The notes: generated by a model not told the origin, from the letters alone. DNA of 61,786 bases from Coxiellaceae bacterium (GCA_029212925.1 JARGOB010000016.1:1-61786); one strand, 5' to 3'; positions 19,160-28,407 are shown, counted from the first letter of the stretch. Made by a program: numbers and translations.

Positions 19160-20335
19160 TTATCTGCGCTGTTTTTTGTGGGTCTGTGTATCGCCAGATG
19201 TATCAACTGCTTCTTTAGCTGATGATTCAGCTGATGACGGAGGTGCTATTGGAGGCACAGTTGCAAATATACTTGGGATGACGGGCCGTAGTTTGCGCGG
19301 TTTGCGCGGTTTGCGCGGTTTGCGATGGGCGACAGACCAGCTGACTTTTGGCGCTGCTGATGCACTTCTGGCTTGGTCTGCACCCACATCTCTTTTTTGC
19401 CCTCTTTTCGCCGCGGCACTAACACCTTTCGCACCACCGGCTCTCGTGGGTGGTGATGGAGTCATGCCTGATGTCAATGGGCTGCTGCCAATGGGTGGCT
19501 GCGCTGGTTTTTTGCGCTGTGGTAGACCTTTCATGCTGGGGGTAGGATTCGCGAGGTCACTTTTTTTTGCGTCCTCCATTGAGGCTTTGACTATTTGGTA
19601 TTTTGTGTGGATAGCACTAAAAGTCGTTTCTTGCGATGTTTGAAACTTGATGGTAGCTCCGTTGCTTATGTTTTTGCCGATGAGCAAGCGGCCAGCTAAA
19701 GCAACAATGAGGCTATTATCCGTTAATACCCTATTATTGATCGCTAAGCCGGCACCAGCGCCACCCGTTTTGCTGGCATCCCCTGTTTTTGTAGAGGCAA
19801 TGCGGGCAACGTCATCCGTTGGGATGGCGCTGTAATCGCAAAATCCGCTGTCATCGCATTGTGCTAATATTTTTGGATCAGTAATGCCTTCACCGTTATC
19901 AATAATCAGTGTTTCATTGTTATCAAGTACAATGGTTGCTGTCGTAGCATGAGCATCCACACAGTTTTTTATCAGTTCGGGCATGGCTAGGCAAGCCAGT
20001 AATGCTGAAGCGGGGAAATTTTCGGCGCTGAATTTTAGTTGTTCATAGTTAGCGCTATCGTCTTTTAGTAATGTTTTTGCGATAGCATCTTGCGCTTGTC
20101 TGGCCAATTGTAAATACGGCAAGGAGGGTATCTCAGAAAACGTTAGAGCCAAATGAAGTTCACCTTCAAAGTATTGCTGTTGTTGTTTGGCTGTAGTAAG
20201 TGCTAAGTATCTTTCGTCCTTCTTAAGTTCTTCTCTGGTGGTATCTTTGATGACTTGTATAGCCGCACCATGCTCGGCTTTAAGCGTAGCATAGGGTGTT
20301 AAATCAATCTGAATTTCGGGTGCGGCTCGTGACAT
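19160..20335 (-). CDS. GHKL-ATPase-like protein with basic Pro/Arg-rich tail
   Basis: 391 residues. A Bergerat-fold ATP site is visible: N box PELIKNCVDAHAT (about 118-130), G1 DNGEGITD (146-153) and a glycine-rich lid GGAGAGLAINN (about 190-200). This is the nucleotide fold of Hsp90, MutL, gyrase B and histidine kinases, but no kinase, transducer or Hsp90 middle domain follows. The last 130 residues are disordered, rich in Pro, Ser, Ala and basic residues, with a (KPR)n run (HRKPRKPRKPRKLRP) and a terminal HKKQRR that look like nuclear-localisation signals. It is convergent with secA, with 9 bp between stop codons. An effector role is inferred. Confidence 0.6.
   Translation of the reverse strand: MSRAAPEIQIDLTPYATLKAEHGAAIQVIKDTTREELKKDERYLALTTAKQQQQYFEGELHLALTFSEIPSLPYLQLARQAQDAIAKTLLKDDSANYEQLKFSAENFPASALLACLAMPELIKNCVDAHATTATIVLDNNETLIIDNGEGITDPKILAQCDDSGFCDYSAIPTDDVARIASTKTGDASKTGGAGAGLAINNRVLTDNSLIVALAGRLLIGKNISNGATIKFQTSQETTFSAIHTKYQIVKASMEDAKKSDLANPTPSMKGLPQRKKPAQPPIGSSPLTSGMTPSPPTRAGGAKGVSAAAKRGQKRDVGADQARSASAAPKVSWSVAHRKPRKPRKPRKLRPVIPSIFATVPPIAPPSSAESSAKEAVDTSGDTQTHKKQRR
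19291..19325. repeat. 9-bp in-frame tandem repeat in the GHKL-protein gene
   Basis: Nearly four copies of GTTTGCGCG encode the (KPR)n run on the minus strand. The multiple of three preserves frame if the copy number changes. Confidence 0.8.
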
Positions 20336-20520
20336 ACTTTCTACCTAGGCAATTATACAATTTATATCTATGTGTTATGAGGATTATATATTATGCGCAT
20401 TAAGGCAGTATTAAGTCATGCGAGAGTAAAACCCACATAAATTCAAACGAGTAAGTGGCAGTCGTTGACATTAGGCCTGTTTATTGTCACCCTTCAGCTC
20501 TTTTAGATTGAGGTGTATAT

Positions 20521-20916
20521 ATGAATCAAATACCTGTAGCCGTAGGCGTTGTTATGAATAGTGAGCAGCAAGTGTTAATGACACAGCGCCCTGATGATAA
20601 AGATTATGCTGGCTTTTGGGAATTTCCCGGTGGAAAAGTCGAAAGCGGTGAGACGTCGTATCAGGCATTATGCCGTGAGTTCAAAGAAGAAATCGCTATT
20701 GATGTAGAGCACGCCGAACCACTGATCAACTTGCAACATGAATATAAAAACTATGCAGTTGAGTTGCATGTGTGGTTAATCACGCAATACGCTGGCGAAC
20801 TACAGGCAATGGAAAACCAAGCGATGCAGTGGGTGGCGCTGAGTGACATTGATAGCTATCAAGTGTTAGAGGCGAATCATGAGATCATTGAAGCATTAAA
20901 GCTTGCAGCACGTTAA
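20521..20916 (+). CDS. mutT: 8-oxo-dGTP diphosphatase MutT
   Basis: 131 residues with a full Nudix box: GGKVESGE, TSYQALC, REFKEEIAI (about 38-60). It starts MNQIPVAVGVVMN after a GAGGTG ribosome site. MutT hydrolyses oxidised dGTP and prevents A:T to C:G transversions. The gene occurs next to secA and zapD in many gammaproteobacteria. Its last 21 bp overlap the 3' end of the convergent zapD gene. Confidence 0.9.
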   Translation: MNQIPVAVGVVMNSEQQVLMTQRPDDKDYAGFWEFPGGKVESGETSYQALCREFKEEIAIDVEHAEPLINLQHEYKNYAVELHVWLITQYAGELQAMENQAMQWVALSDIDSYQVLEANHEIIEALKLAAR

Positions 20917-21711
20917 GCTCAATTCAAACGGTGCTTTATACGGTTGACTGGGTGTGCCAGCCATATAGTCCATTTGCATAAAGCGTACCGACAAATGATG
21001 CTTGCCAACACTAATTTCGGGGTAGACATCGAGAGGTGTGGGTAAGTTAATGCGGACCAATTGGCAGGGTAGATTAGGGTCTAGCGCCTGATGATGAAAG
21101 CCGTCGCTGACCACCACTTTTTTGCTGGGTGTGCTTTCACGAGTTAATTGCAATATTAACTCGACTGATTGTTTGATAACCCGAAACTCACCGACCCATT
21201 GCTTTAAATGTGCTACGCGAACATCAGCAGGTTTGCTGCGCCATAAGGCATAAGCTGGTACTGAAAATGGGCATAAGCCAGCTGGGTTATTAATGTGGCT
21301 ATAGACTTGGTTTAAGAAAGGGTGTCGCCGTATGTTTTCACCAATCTTGCAGTGTGTATTGTGTAACTGATTGAGCAGGCTATCGAGCTGGCCGAGTATG
21401 TCATACAGCTGGGCTTTGTTCACCTGAGGAAATTGTTCCAGTTGTGCCAATGTGGTGACTTGTTGGCTGAGCGCCTGAGTAATTTTTGATTTCAAATCCG
21501 GCCGATCGATGGCAGTGAGTAGCTTCATCAGTGATTGCATCGCCATTTGATCTTCACTGTATTGCACGTGTGCTACTGCCGCATCGAACTGGTTAAATAA
21601 ATATTCAAGCCGCAAGCATAAACGAATGGTTTCATTTAATGGTTGCTCATAAACAATGCAGTCTGTCGTGCAGGCAGTTTGAAAACGGATGGTGCTGTTC
21701 ACTTCAGTCAT
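20896..21711 (-). CDS. zapD: Z-ring stabilising protein ZapD
   Basis: 271 residues; E. coli ZapD (YacF) has 247. The family-typical N-terminus TIRFQTACTTDCIVYEQPLNETIR is followed by LCLRLEYLFNQF. ZapD binds the FtsZ C-terminus and bundles filaments. A strong ribosome site (AAAGGAG) precedes the ATG at 21711. The placement beside coaE/pil and mutT/secA matches the conserved gene order of the group. Convergent overlap with mutT. Confidence 0.88.
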   Translation of the reverse strand: MTEVNSTIRFQTACTTDCIVYEQPLNETIRLCLRLEYLFNQFDAAVAHVQYSEDQMAMQSLMKLLTAIDRPDLKSKITQALSQQVTTLAQLEQFPQVNKAQLYDILGQLDSLLNQLHNTHCKIGENIRRHPFLNQVYSHINNPAGLCPFSVPAYALWRSKPADVRVAHLKQWVGEFRVIKQSVELILQLTRESTPSKKVVVSDGFHHQALDPNLPCQLVRINLPTPLDVYPEISVGKHHLSVRFMQMDYMAGTPSQPYKAPFELSLTCCKL

Positions 21712-21793
21712 TCGGGTTGCTCCTTTATGTCATGTTATCATACCGTGTGAACCTAAGGTATAATATACACACCGATTAAGAAAAGAGCATTCC

Positions 21794-23512
21794 ATGGGTC
21801 GTCATCTGGTTATTTATATTATTGCATCGTCTGAGCAAGCTTGTTCGGATATTAGGCTGCTATTAGGTGAACTGCCTAAAGAGTGGGATTGGCATATTAT
21901 GCTGGGCGTTGATGATGCTAAGACGCAGGCAGCTATTGCTGAGATAAAGCCGACGTGTATTATGATGAGCTATTCACTGGTTGAGCAAAGTGCAATTGAT
22001 TGGATTACAAATTTTAATCGCACGTATCCTGAGCGTTTTACGCCGATGGTGGTGATTACCGACACAGATCAACAAGCAGAAGCGGTCACCTCGCTCGGCC
22101 ATCACCCCAGCGCATTTTTCCCACGAGCAGCCGATAATGCATTACATTTGCGTCAGACTATAAAAAATATTATTGAAACATCTCAGTTGATGGCAGATAC
22201 CGCGCATCAAACACACCAATTAACTTATCAACGCGATACCGATTTTTTGACTGAATTGCATTCGCGTGCGGCATTTGAATATGAGCTCAGCCGCATTTTA
22301 GATGCTTATGAAAAATCGGATGATGAGCCTATTTTTGCGGTGCTGTTAGTTGACTTAGATGATTTTAAAGAGGTCAATGGCACCTTGGGCCATGTTGCTG
22401 GTGATAACCTGATCCAGCAAGCAGGCGAGCGCATTGCAAGCTTAATGCGTGAAAATGATTTCTTATCTCGACCTGGTGGTGATGAGTTTGTGATTATAAT
22501 GAAAGAATTGCCATCAAACCAAGCAGCTGGCCACAAGGCGGAAGAGTTAGCGGCGTTATTTGAAAAGCCATTCCAAATCAACAGCCATGAAGTGCGTATC
22601 ACGGTAAGTATTGGTGTGGTGTGCTACCCAATAGCCGGTACCTCGTTAGCAGAACTAATGAGTCATGTGGATATCGCCATGTATCGTGCTAAAAAAGAAG
22701 GTGGTAATGGCTGGCGGTATTATACGGAGTCAGTCAATAAAGCATTTTATGCAGATTTGCGTTTAGAGAATGCTATGCGATTAGCGATACAAAATGATGA
22801 GTTGTTTTTGTTATACCAACCGCAATATCGTTTAATGGATCGTGAATTGGCGGGCGCTGAAGTGTTAATGCGATGGGATCGACCGAATGTGGGAATTGTG
22901 AGCCCAACAGAATTTATTCCGTTAGCAGAACAGAGCGGTATGATCCATGCTATGGGGCACTGGTTAATCGAAGCGGTGTTTCAAAATATTGTATCTGCTG
23001 AGTTTTCAAGCAGCACTTGTAAGCTAGTGATTAATTTGTCAGCTAAGCAGCTGGAAGCAGAGGGCTTTGCTGTGGTTGTTAAGCAGTTAATGGAGAAGTA
23101 CAGCGTATCAGCAAAGCAGTTCAGTTTTGAGCTAACTGAAAGTGCGTTGATGATGGGGGCATTAATTGAGAAAAATTTATTTATGTTGGCTGATTATGGT
23201 ATTCAATTTGCGATTGATGATTTTGGTACCGGTTATTCATCATTAAGCTATTTGCGTACATTGCCGGTTGATACCATTAAAATTGATCGTTCGTTTATTA
23301 CGGATGTTACAACTAATGTCAATGATGCGCGTTTGGTTAAGTCAATTTTAGCCATGGCTGCGAATATGCAGCTCAAGGTCATTGCTGAAGGCATAGAAAC
23401 TGAAGAGCAAACAGAGTTTCTGCAAAAAAACCACTGCGACATTGTGCAGGGTTATTATTTTAGTCGTCCACTATCGGCGGAAGACTTTGCTGAGTTAGTA
23501 ACCCAAAGCTAA
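21794..23512 (+). CDS. GGDEF-EAL cyclic-di-GMP enzyme with degenerate receiver
   Basis: 572 residues. Residues 1 to about 130 look like a CheY-type receiver, but the phosphoacceptor position reads IMMSYSL instead of an Asp-containing motif. The GGDEF domain is intact (SRPGGDEFVII) with an RxxD inhibitory site (RENDFLSRP). The EAL domain has EVL in place of EAL (GAEVLMRW) but keeps NLSAK, ELTES, IDDFGTGYSS, TIKIDRSF and VIAEGIET, so phosphodiesterase activity is plausible. It probably tunes c-di-GMP near the type IV pilus genes. No membrane segment. Its last 18 bp overlap a remnant on the other strand. Confidence 0.92.
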   Translation: MGRHLVIYIIASSEQACSDIRLLLGELPKEWDWHIMLGVDDAKTQAAIAEIKPTCIMMSYSLVEQSAIDWITNFNRTYPERFTPMVVITDTDQQAEAVTSLGHHPSAFFPRAADNALHLRQTIKNIIETSQLMADTAHQTHQLTYQRDTDFLTELHSRAAFEYELSRILDAYEKSDDEPIFAVLLVDLDDFKEVNGTLGHVAGDNLIQQAGERIASLMRENDFLSRPGGDEFVIIMKELPSNQAAGHKAEELAALFEKPFQINSHEVRITVSIGVVCYPIAGTSLAELMSHVDIAMYRAKKEGGNGWRYYTESVNKAFYADLRLENAMRLAIQNDELFLLYQPQYRLMDRELAGAEVLMRWDRPNVGIVSPTEFIPLAEQSGMIHAMGHWLIEAVFQNIVSAEFSSSTCKLVINLSAKQLEAEGFAVVVKQLMEKYSVSAKQFSFELTESALMMGALIEKNLFMLADYGIQFAIDDFGTGYSSLSYLRTLPVDTIKIDRSFITDVTTNVNDARLVKSILAMAANMQLKVIAEGIETEEQTEFLQKNHCDIVQGYYFSRPLSAEDFAELVTQS

Positions 23513-23608
23513 ACCGTCTGGTCGACGGTTGTCATTAGCACCATAAAAAATACCGTCATCCACCGTTAGTGCGGCAACTTGCCCCCAATATTTTTCAAAT
23601 GTGGATTC
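23495..23608 (-). pseudogene. Remnant of a gamma-glutamyltransferase C-terminus
   Basis: The frame immediately after the coaE stop codon encodes about 37 residues ending FYGANDNRRPDGLALGY and a stop. This closely resembles the C-terminal signature of gamma-glutamyltranspeptidases (YGAxDPRRxDGxAxGY). Nothing upstream matches the rest of the enzyme, because coaE occupies it. It is therefore likely a 3' scrap left after deletion; it also overlaps the end of the GGDEF-EAL gene. The short match leaves some doubt. Confidence 0.55.
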
Positions 23609-24205
23609 CTAGGAATTGACAAGTGTTAAGTATTTTTTATTAAGCTCGGCCACTTTTTGCTTTAACTGTTCTAAAGTGCCGTTGTTATGTATAACATCAT
23701 CTGCAATCGCAAGGCGATGCTCTGTTTTGGCTTGTTGGTTAATGATTTCTAAAGCTTGTTTGCTGCTGACGTGGTCACGTTTTATGGTACGTTTAAGTTG
23801 ATTTTCATGTGCGGTGTCTACCACTAATATGCGATCAACATAATTAATGCCACTGGCTTCAGCGAGCAATGGTACAACAACAATACAATAGGGTGATTTT
23901 ACGTCAGCAATAGCATTGATAATACGCTGGCGAATACGTGGGTGAAGGTATTCTTCTAACCACGCTTTTGCCGCAGGGTCACTGAATATTTTTTTGCGCA
24001 CAAAACGACGGTTGAGGCTGCCATCTTCATGTAAGCTTTTGGCGCCAAAATAGTCGCCTATGCATTCGAGGTGCGGTGAATCTTTATCGGTAAGTTGGTG
24101 CGCAATGACATCGGCATCAATGACTTCAATACCAAGTTCGGTGAAAAAATTTGAAACGGCAGTTTTACCGCTGCTGATTCCGCCAGTTAATCCTACTGCT
24201 AACAT
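23609..24205 (-). CDS. coaE: Dephospho-CoA kinase
   Basis: 198 residues; last step of coenzyme A synthesis. The P-loop GLTGGISSGKTA is at residues 5-16, the substrate motif VIDADVIAHQL at 33-43, and HPRIRQRI and PLLAEASG follow. It lies 12 bp after pilD in the conserved pilB-pilC-pilD-coaE order and is probably in the same transcript. Confidence 0.95.
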   Translation of the reverse strand: MLAVGLTGGISSGKTAVSNFFTELGIEVIDADVIAHQLTDKDSPHLECIGDYFGAKSLHEDGSLNRRFVRKKIFSDPAAKAWLEEYLHPRIRQRIINAIADVKSPYCIVVVPLLAEASGINYVDRILVVDTAHENQLKRTIKRDHVSSKQALEIINQQAKTEHRLAIADDVIHNNGTLEQLKQKVAELNKKYLTLVNS

Positions 24206-24217
24206 GATGTGTAGACC

Positions 24218-25087
24218 CTATATATAAAACTGTATAATCATTTGCATGATGTCCGTTCCCCAGAGCAGGCTAACCCAACCTGCAATTGCGAGAAATGGCC
24301 CGAAGGGTAATGGGGTGTCGCGTTGCATACGCTTGTTGCATAGCAGGATAATGCTAATTAATAAGCTTGCGACACTAGCTAGCACTAAAATAATAGGAAG
24401 CTGCGTTGGGCCTACCCAAGCACCAAACATTGCCAGCATTTTAAAATCACCGTGCCCCATGCCTTCTTTTTTGCGGATGATATAAAACGCTTTAGCAATA
24501 ATCCATAGAATAAGGTAGCCAACAACGGCACCAACGATGCTATCGATTGGCCCGATGTTACCATAGCCGCAGGAAAAAACTAGTCCTAACCAGAGCAGTA
24601 CATAGGTGAAGTTGTCAGGAATAAATTGGTGGTCGATATCAATGGCAGATTGTGCGATGAGCCCCCAGGTCAGAATAACACTGAATAATGCGAGGTAAGT
24701 GCTGCCAAACTGCCAAACAACCAGAGCTGACAAAATAGCGGTAAGTGCTTCGATAAGCGGGTAGCGCCAACTGATTTTAGCTTTGCAGTGTGAGCAGCGC
24801 GCACGCAATATAAGAAAGCTGATGATAGGAATATTTTGCCAAGCGCTAATCGGGTGATTGCATTGCGGGCAGTGTGAACGTGGTTTGCACAAATCAAAAT
24901 CGGAGGTGTCGGGTGTGTAGGGCGTTTCATTTAAATAACACTCCGCTTCACGTTTCCATTGCTTAGCAAGCATTTTTGGGTAGCGGTAGATGACGACATT
25001 TAAAAAACTACCCACCGCTAAGCTGATCAATACGGTATAGATATAGACGTAGGGCGAGGTCAGTAGATAACTGTAAGTGTTGTCCAT
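24218..25087 (-). CDS. pilD: Prepilin peptidase / N-methyltransferase PilD
   Basis: 289 residues, polytopic membrane aspartic peptidase that cleaves and N-methylates type IV prepilins and type II pseudopilins. The cytoplasmic zinc loop has two CxxC pairs (CPQCNHPISAWQNIP and CSHCKAKISWRYP), and the catalytic aspartates are in SAIDIDHQFIPD and MGHGDFKMLA. Its ATG overlaps the pilC stop codon (TAATG), indicating coupled translation. Confidence 0.95.
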   Translation of the reverse strand: MDNTYSYLLTSPYVYIYTVLISLAVGSFLNVVIYRYPKMLAKQWKREAECYLNETPYTPDTSDFDLCKPRSHCPQCNHPISAWQNIPIISFLILRARCSHCKAKISWRYPLIEALTAILSALVVWQFGSTYLALFSVILTWGLIAQSAIDIDHQFIPDNFTYVLLWLGLVFSCGYGNIGPIDSIVGAVVGYLILWIIAKAFYIIRKKEGMGHGDFKMLAMFGAWVGPTQLPIILVLASVASLLISIILLCNKRMQRDTPLPFGPFLAIAGWVSLLWGTDIMQMIIQFYI

Positions 25088-26130
25088 TACATGATATTCC
25101 CAAGGTTAAAAATTGGCATATACATGGCCATTACTAAGCCGCCAACGATTACTGCTAATAATAACATAATCATTGGTTCAAGCCACTGACTAACTATTGT
25201 GCTGAACTGTTGCACTTGTTGTTGATAGTGTTTGGCGAGTTGTTGACAAATTTGGCTGAGTTGTCCGGTGGACTCGCCGAGTTGGATCATTTGACTGTCA
25301 AATGGTGATAGAACAGCAATGGTTTGTAATTGACTGGCTATTGATTGACCTTGTTGGATACCAGTAATTAATTGAGATAAGGATTGTTTCAAGTATAAAT
25401 TGCTAAGGCTGTTGTTGGCGGTGAAAAGCGTTTGGTCAATGCTGATACCAGCGTTGCTCAGTAGGCTAATTAGGCTGTACCAGCGTGATAGATTAACCAT
25501 CAGTATCAGGTCAGAAACAAACGGTAGTTTAATGAGCGCTGTATGAATCAGAATGGCAAATCGTTTAGATTTTTGTATGCCTATAAATAGCATTATTATG
25601 GGTAGCGTAATGCAGAGTAAAATCCTTAGACCATGATGTTGGACTTGATAAGAGGTATTTAATGCTAGTTGTGTAATATAGGGCAGTGGTGCATTCAGTT
25701 GTTGATAGATGTTTTTAAATTGAGGAATCACAAAAATTAATAGTGCGATGGTAATCAACAGTGCAATGGATAGCACCATACAGGGATAAAATAGCGCTTT
25801 TTTAATATTTTTTTTAATGGTTTGTTGTTGTGTCAATTGTTGGCTTATCTGTTGTAGGACTTTACCCAAGTCACCTTGGGATTCTCCAGCAGCAATATAG
25901 CTAGGCATCCACGATGGCTTTAAATTTTTTATTTGTTGTAGAGCATAGCTGAGTGGATGTCCTTGGTTAATGCAGGTAAGGCAATGCTGATTGACTTTAT
26001 ACAATTTTTTATTTTTAGATTGGCTTAGTAATAATGTGAAAGTTTGATTGAGTGCTAAGCCACTTTGCAGTCCATAGTGCCATTGGTCTATCAGTCGAAT
26101 TAGTAGTTGGCTATTGAGTTTAGATTTCAT
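25087..26130 (-). CDS. pilC: Type IV pilus inner-membrane platform protein PilC
   Basis: 347 residues from ATG 26130 (MKSKLNSQLLIRLIDQW); upstream ATGs lie inside pilB. Two T2SF domains are visible, each with a membrane anchor: LKPSWMPSYIAAGESQGDLGKVL in the first and MIQLGESTGQLSQICQQLA in the second, with final segment LEPMIMLLLAVIVGGLVMAMY. It is shorter than the usual 400 residues because the N-terminal extension is reduced. It overlaps pilB by 11 bp. Confidence 0.92.
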   Translation of the reverse strand: MKSKLNSQLLIRLIDQWHYGLQSGLALNQTFTLLLSQSKNKKLYKVNQHCLTCINQGHPLSYALQQIKNLKPSWMPSYIAAGESQGDLGKVLQQISQQLTQQQTIKKNIKKALFYPCMVLSIALLITIALLIFVIPQFKNIYQQLNAPLPYITQLALNTSYQVQHHGLRILLCITLPIIMLFIGIQKSKRFAILIHTALIKLPFVSDLILMVNLSRWYSLISLLSNAGISIDQTLFTANNSLSNLYLKQSLSQLITGIQQGQSIASQLQTIAVLSPFDSQMIQLGESTGQLSQICQQLAKHYQQQVQQFSTIVSQWLEPMIMLLLAVIVGGLVMAMYMPIFNLGNIM

Positions 26131-27658
26131 GGCTAATGACCCGTGAAATTTCTGCCTGGTCGGTAATGCCGCGATGAATAAAGTGTTCGGCCGTTTGTTG
26201 CAGTGTTTGCATGCCCAGCTTCTCCGCATGCAGTTGTAAGTTATGTTTGTCTAGTGTGCTATTGATGGTGTAATTACAAAACGATTCGTTAATAGGTAGC
26301 ACTTCAAATATGCCTTGTCGTCCGGTGTAACCTTGGTGGCAATGCTGGCAGTGTAGTTGTTGATTGCTGCATGCGGGGCACAGTTTACGTATGAGCCGTT
26401 GCGCAATAATAAGTTTCGTCGTGTTTAAAATATGATGCAGGGGAATATCCATTTGCTGTAAACGAATTAAGGTTTCTACGCAGCTATTAGTATGTAATGT
26501 GCTTAAGACTAGGTGGCCGGTCTGTGCTGCTTTTATAGCTGTGCTAGCAGTTTCATGATCACGAATTTCGCCAATCATGATGATGTCAGGGTCTTGGCGT
26601 AATAATGTGCGCAGCAGTGTACTAAAATCCAAGCCGATTTGTATTTGTGTGTTGATTTGATTTAAATAAGGCAACTCGATTTCAATTGGGTTTTCAATTG
26701 TGCAGATATTTTTATGTGGGTCATTTAAATAATCCAGTAGTGCGTACAATGTGTTGGTTTTACCGCTGCCGGTTGGGCCGGTCACTAATATTAAACCTTG
26801 ATGGCATTGTTTGCAGTGTTTGAGTTGGGTGAGTTGTTGATGTTCCAGGCCTAGTTCATTTAGCGACATAATATGTTGTTGTGCGTTTGTGATTCGGATT
26901 ACAGCTTTTTCACCATGCATGCTGGGGCATGAATTAAAGCGACAGTCGTATTTTTTTGATGTTTTCGATTGGAAGCAAAAGCGACCATCTTGTGGCTTAC
27001 GTTTTTGGCTAATATCAAGTTGGCATAAAACCTTTAAGCGGGACAGCACGGCTTGGTGAGAATTTTTATGTATGGTTGCGATAGTATATAACATACCGTC
27101 TATCCGGAAACGTAACAGACTATGATTGTGTTTGGCTTCAATGTGTATGTCTGACGCTTTTTTGCTGATAGCGTCGTTAAATATATTATCGATTAACTTA
27201 ATGGCGTGATCTTCGGCAGGGTGATGGTATGTTTGGTGATAAGCGATCTGTGCCATAACATGGTTGAATGTTTTGTTGAATTTGCTCGATGTGCAAATGG
27301 CGATCGTAGGTGCTTCCTGGTAATGATACTTTAACTGATCGATGTTGTTTATGTAATTTGGGTCAGATAAAAAAATATAAAATTTATGGTCAATAATGAT
27401 AGGCAGGCATTGCCATTGCTCCAGTGGTAATTGTGATAATTTTTGCCAGTTCAAGTGGTGGCATTGTTGGTAAGTTAGGGGTAGAAAGCTAAAGCTATAA
27501 TAATTAGCCACTGTTTGTGCTATGTCATTTTCATTTAGTTTGCAGTCATTGAGTAAATATGACCAGGCACTGCCGTGTTTGGTTTTATCGAAATTGGCTA
27601 ATTGATCTTGCTCAATGAGGTTCGCTTCGCTGATTATAAATAATAAAATATCATGCAT
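26120..27658 (-). CDS. pilB: Type IV pilus assembly ATPase PilB
   Basis: 512 residues; extension motor. Visible are Walker A GPTGSGKTNTLYALL, the Asp box region CTIENPIEIELPYLNQ, Walker B DIIMIGEIRDHETA, the His box GHLVLSTLHTN and a tetra-cysteine zinc motif (CPAC ... CQHC) before GYTGRQGIFEVL. The N-terminal half is shorter and more diverged than in Pseudomonas PilB (566 residues). It starts 4 bp after the pilA stop. Confidence 0.94.
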   Translation of the reverse strand: MHDILLFIISEANLIEQDQLANFDKTKHGSAWSYLLNDCKLNENDIAQTVANYYSFSFLPLTYQQCHHLNWQKLSQLPLEQWQCLPIIIDHKFYIFLSDPNYINNIDQLKYHYQEAPTIAICTSSKFNKTFNHVMAQIAYHQTYHHPAEDHAIKLIDNIFNDAISKKASDIHIEAKHNHSLLRFRIDGMLYTIATIHKNSHQAVLSRLKVLCQLDISQKRKPQDGRFCFQSKTSKKYDCRFNSCPSMHGEKAVIRITNAQQHIMSLNELGLEHQQLTQLKHCKQCHQGLILVTGPTGSGKTNTLYALLDYLNDPHKNICTIENPIEIELPYLNQINTQIQIGLDFSTLLRTLLRQDPDIIMIGEIRDHETASTAIKAAQTGHLVLSTLHTNSCVETLIRLQQMDIPLHHILNTTKLIIAQRLIRKLCPACSNQQLHCQHCHQGYTGRQGIFEVLPINESFCNYTINSTLDKHNLQLHAEKLGMQTLQQTAEHFIHRGITDQAEISRVISHEI

Positions 27659-27662
27659 GGAC

Positions 27663-28082
27663 TTAACTCATCATGCCAGATTTAATAGCACCGCCCATTT
27701 TTTTCCAGCTCAACTGGTGATTTTTTATTACTGGTTTTAGTACAAATGTATCTTGCTTGCTAATGCCATGTTGTTTTTTTGGTGTCACTGTGATCACGCC
27801 ATTACGCACAGTAAGCTTATCAATCAACCCCGCTTGACTGCCGCTTTTTAATGCGGCAGGTATGCCGTGCTTGCTGCTATCGCACGCCGATAAATCACCG
27901 AGCATTTGGTAGCATAAAGTGACACCAAGCTTATAAGGTGCTGTAGCAGTAACCAGTTCGCTGAGTCTTGCGCGCTTGGTGTAGTTTTGATACATCGGAA
28001 TTCCTGCGGCTGCTAAAATGCCAATAATGGTCACTACAATCATGACTTCGATCATACTAAACGCACCAGTAAGTTGTTTCAT
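27663..28082 (-). CDS. pilA: Type IV major pilin PilA
   Basis: 139 residues. N-terminus MKQLTGAFSMIEVMIVVTIIGILAA: a short leader and the hydrophobic N-methylated helix with Glu5. If Glu is residue 5, cleavage falls after Ala rather than the near-invariant Gly (A|FSMIE); cleavage after Gly would put Glu at 6. Two cysteines (LCYQML and SACDSS) are close together instead of forming the usual C-terminal disulfide loop. First gene of the pilA-B-C-D-coaE set, all on the minus strand. Confidence 0.92.
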   Translation of the reverse strand: MKQLTGAFSMIEVMIVVTIIGILAAAGIPMYQNYTKRARLSELVTATAPYKLGVTLCYQMLGDLSACDSSKHGIPAALKSGSQAGLIDKLTVRNGVITVTPKKQHGISKQDTFVLKPVIKNHQLSWKKMGGAIKSGMMS

Positions 28083-28182
28083 ATTGAATCCCCATTGAAA
28101 GTGTTGAGCTTTTATTGGTTATAAGCTATGTTAACTGGCTGTCATAGACCGTTGTAAACACGGGGATAGGGAATAACAACAT

Positions 28183-28329
28183 GCCGATGTAGCTCAGTTG
28201 GGCGAGGAAAGTGACCGAAAGTCCAGTGGACTTTCGCAGCACCCGAGCGGCTTCATGGATGAAGACAGGGTGCGTTAATCGAGGGTGCCTCGATAGGCAC
28301 AAGGATGTGCCGGAATTATAAGTCTACAT
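28183..28329. repeat. Duplicated tRNA-Thr 5' end plus hairpin-rich element
   Basis: Positions 28183-28202 duplicate the first 20 bases of the tRNA gene at 28330, so a direct repeat of about 21 bp separated by 147 bp brackets an insert. The insert holds consecutive perfect hairpins: CGAAAGTCC/GGACTTTCG, CTTCAT/ATGAAG, GCACCC/GGGTGC, GTGCC/GGCAC, GCACA/TGTGC. There is no coding potential. It resembles a non-autonomous mobile or REP-like unit joined to a tRNA end. Confidence 0.65.
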
Positions 28330-28402
<73 letters not shown>

Positions 28403-28407
28403 TCATT

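Noticed and set aside
20465..20493. TTGACA before mutT as a promoter
   Set aside because: No acceptable -10 hexamer at 16-18 bp spacing.
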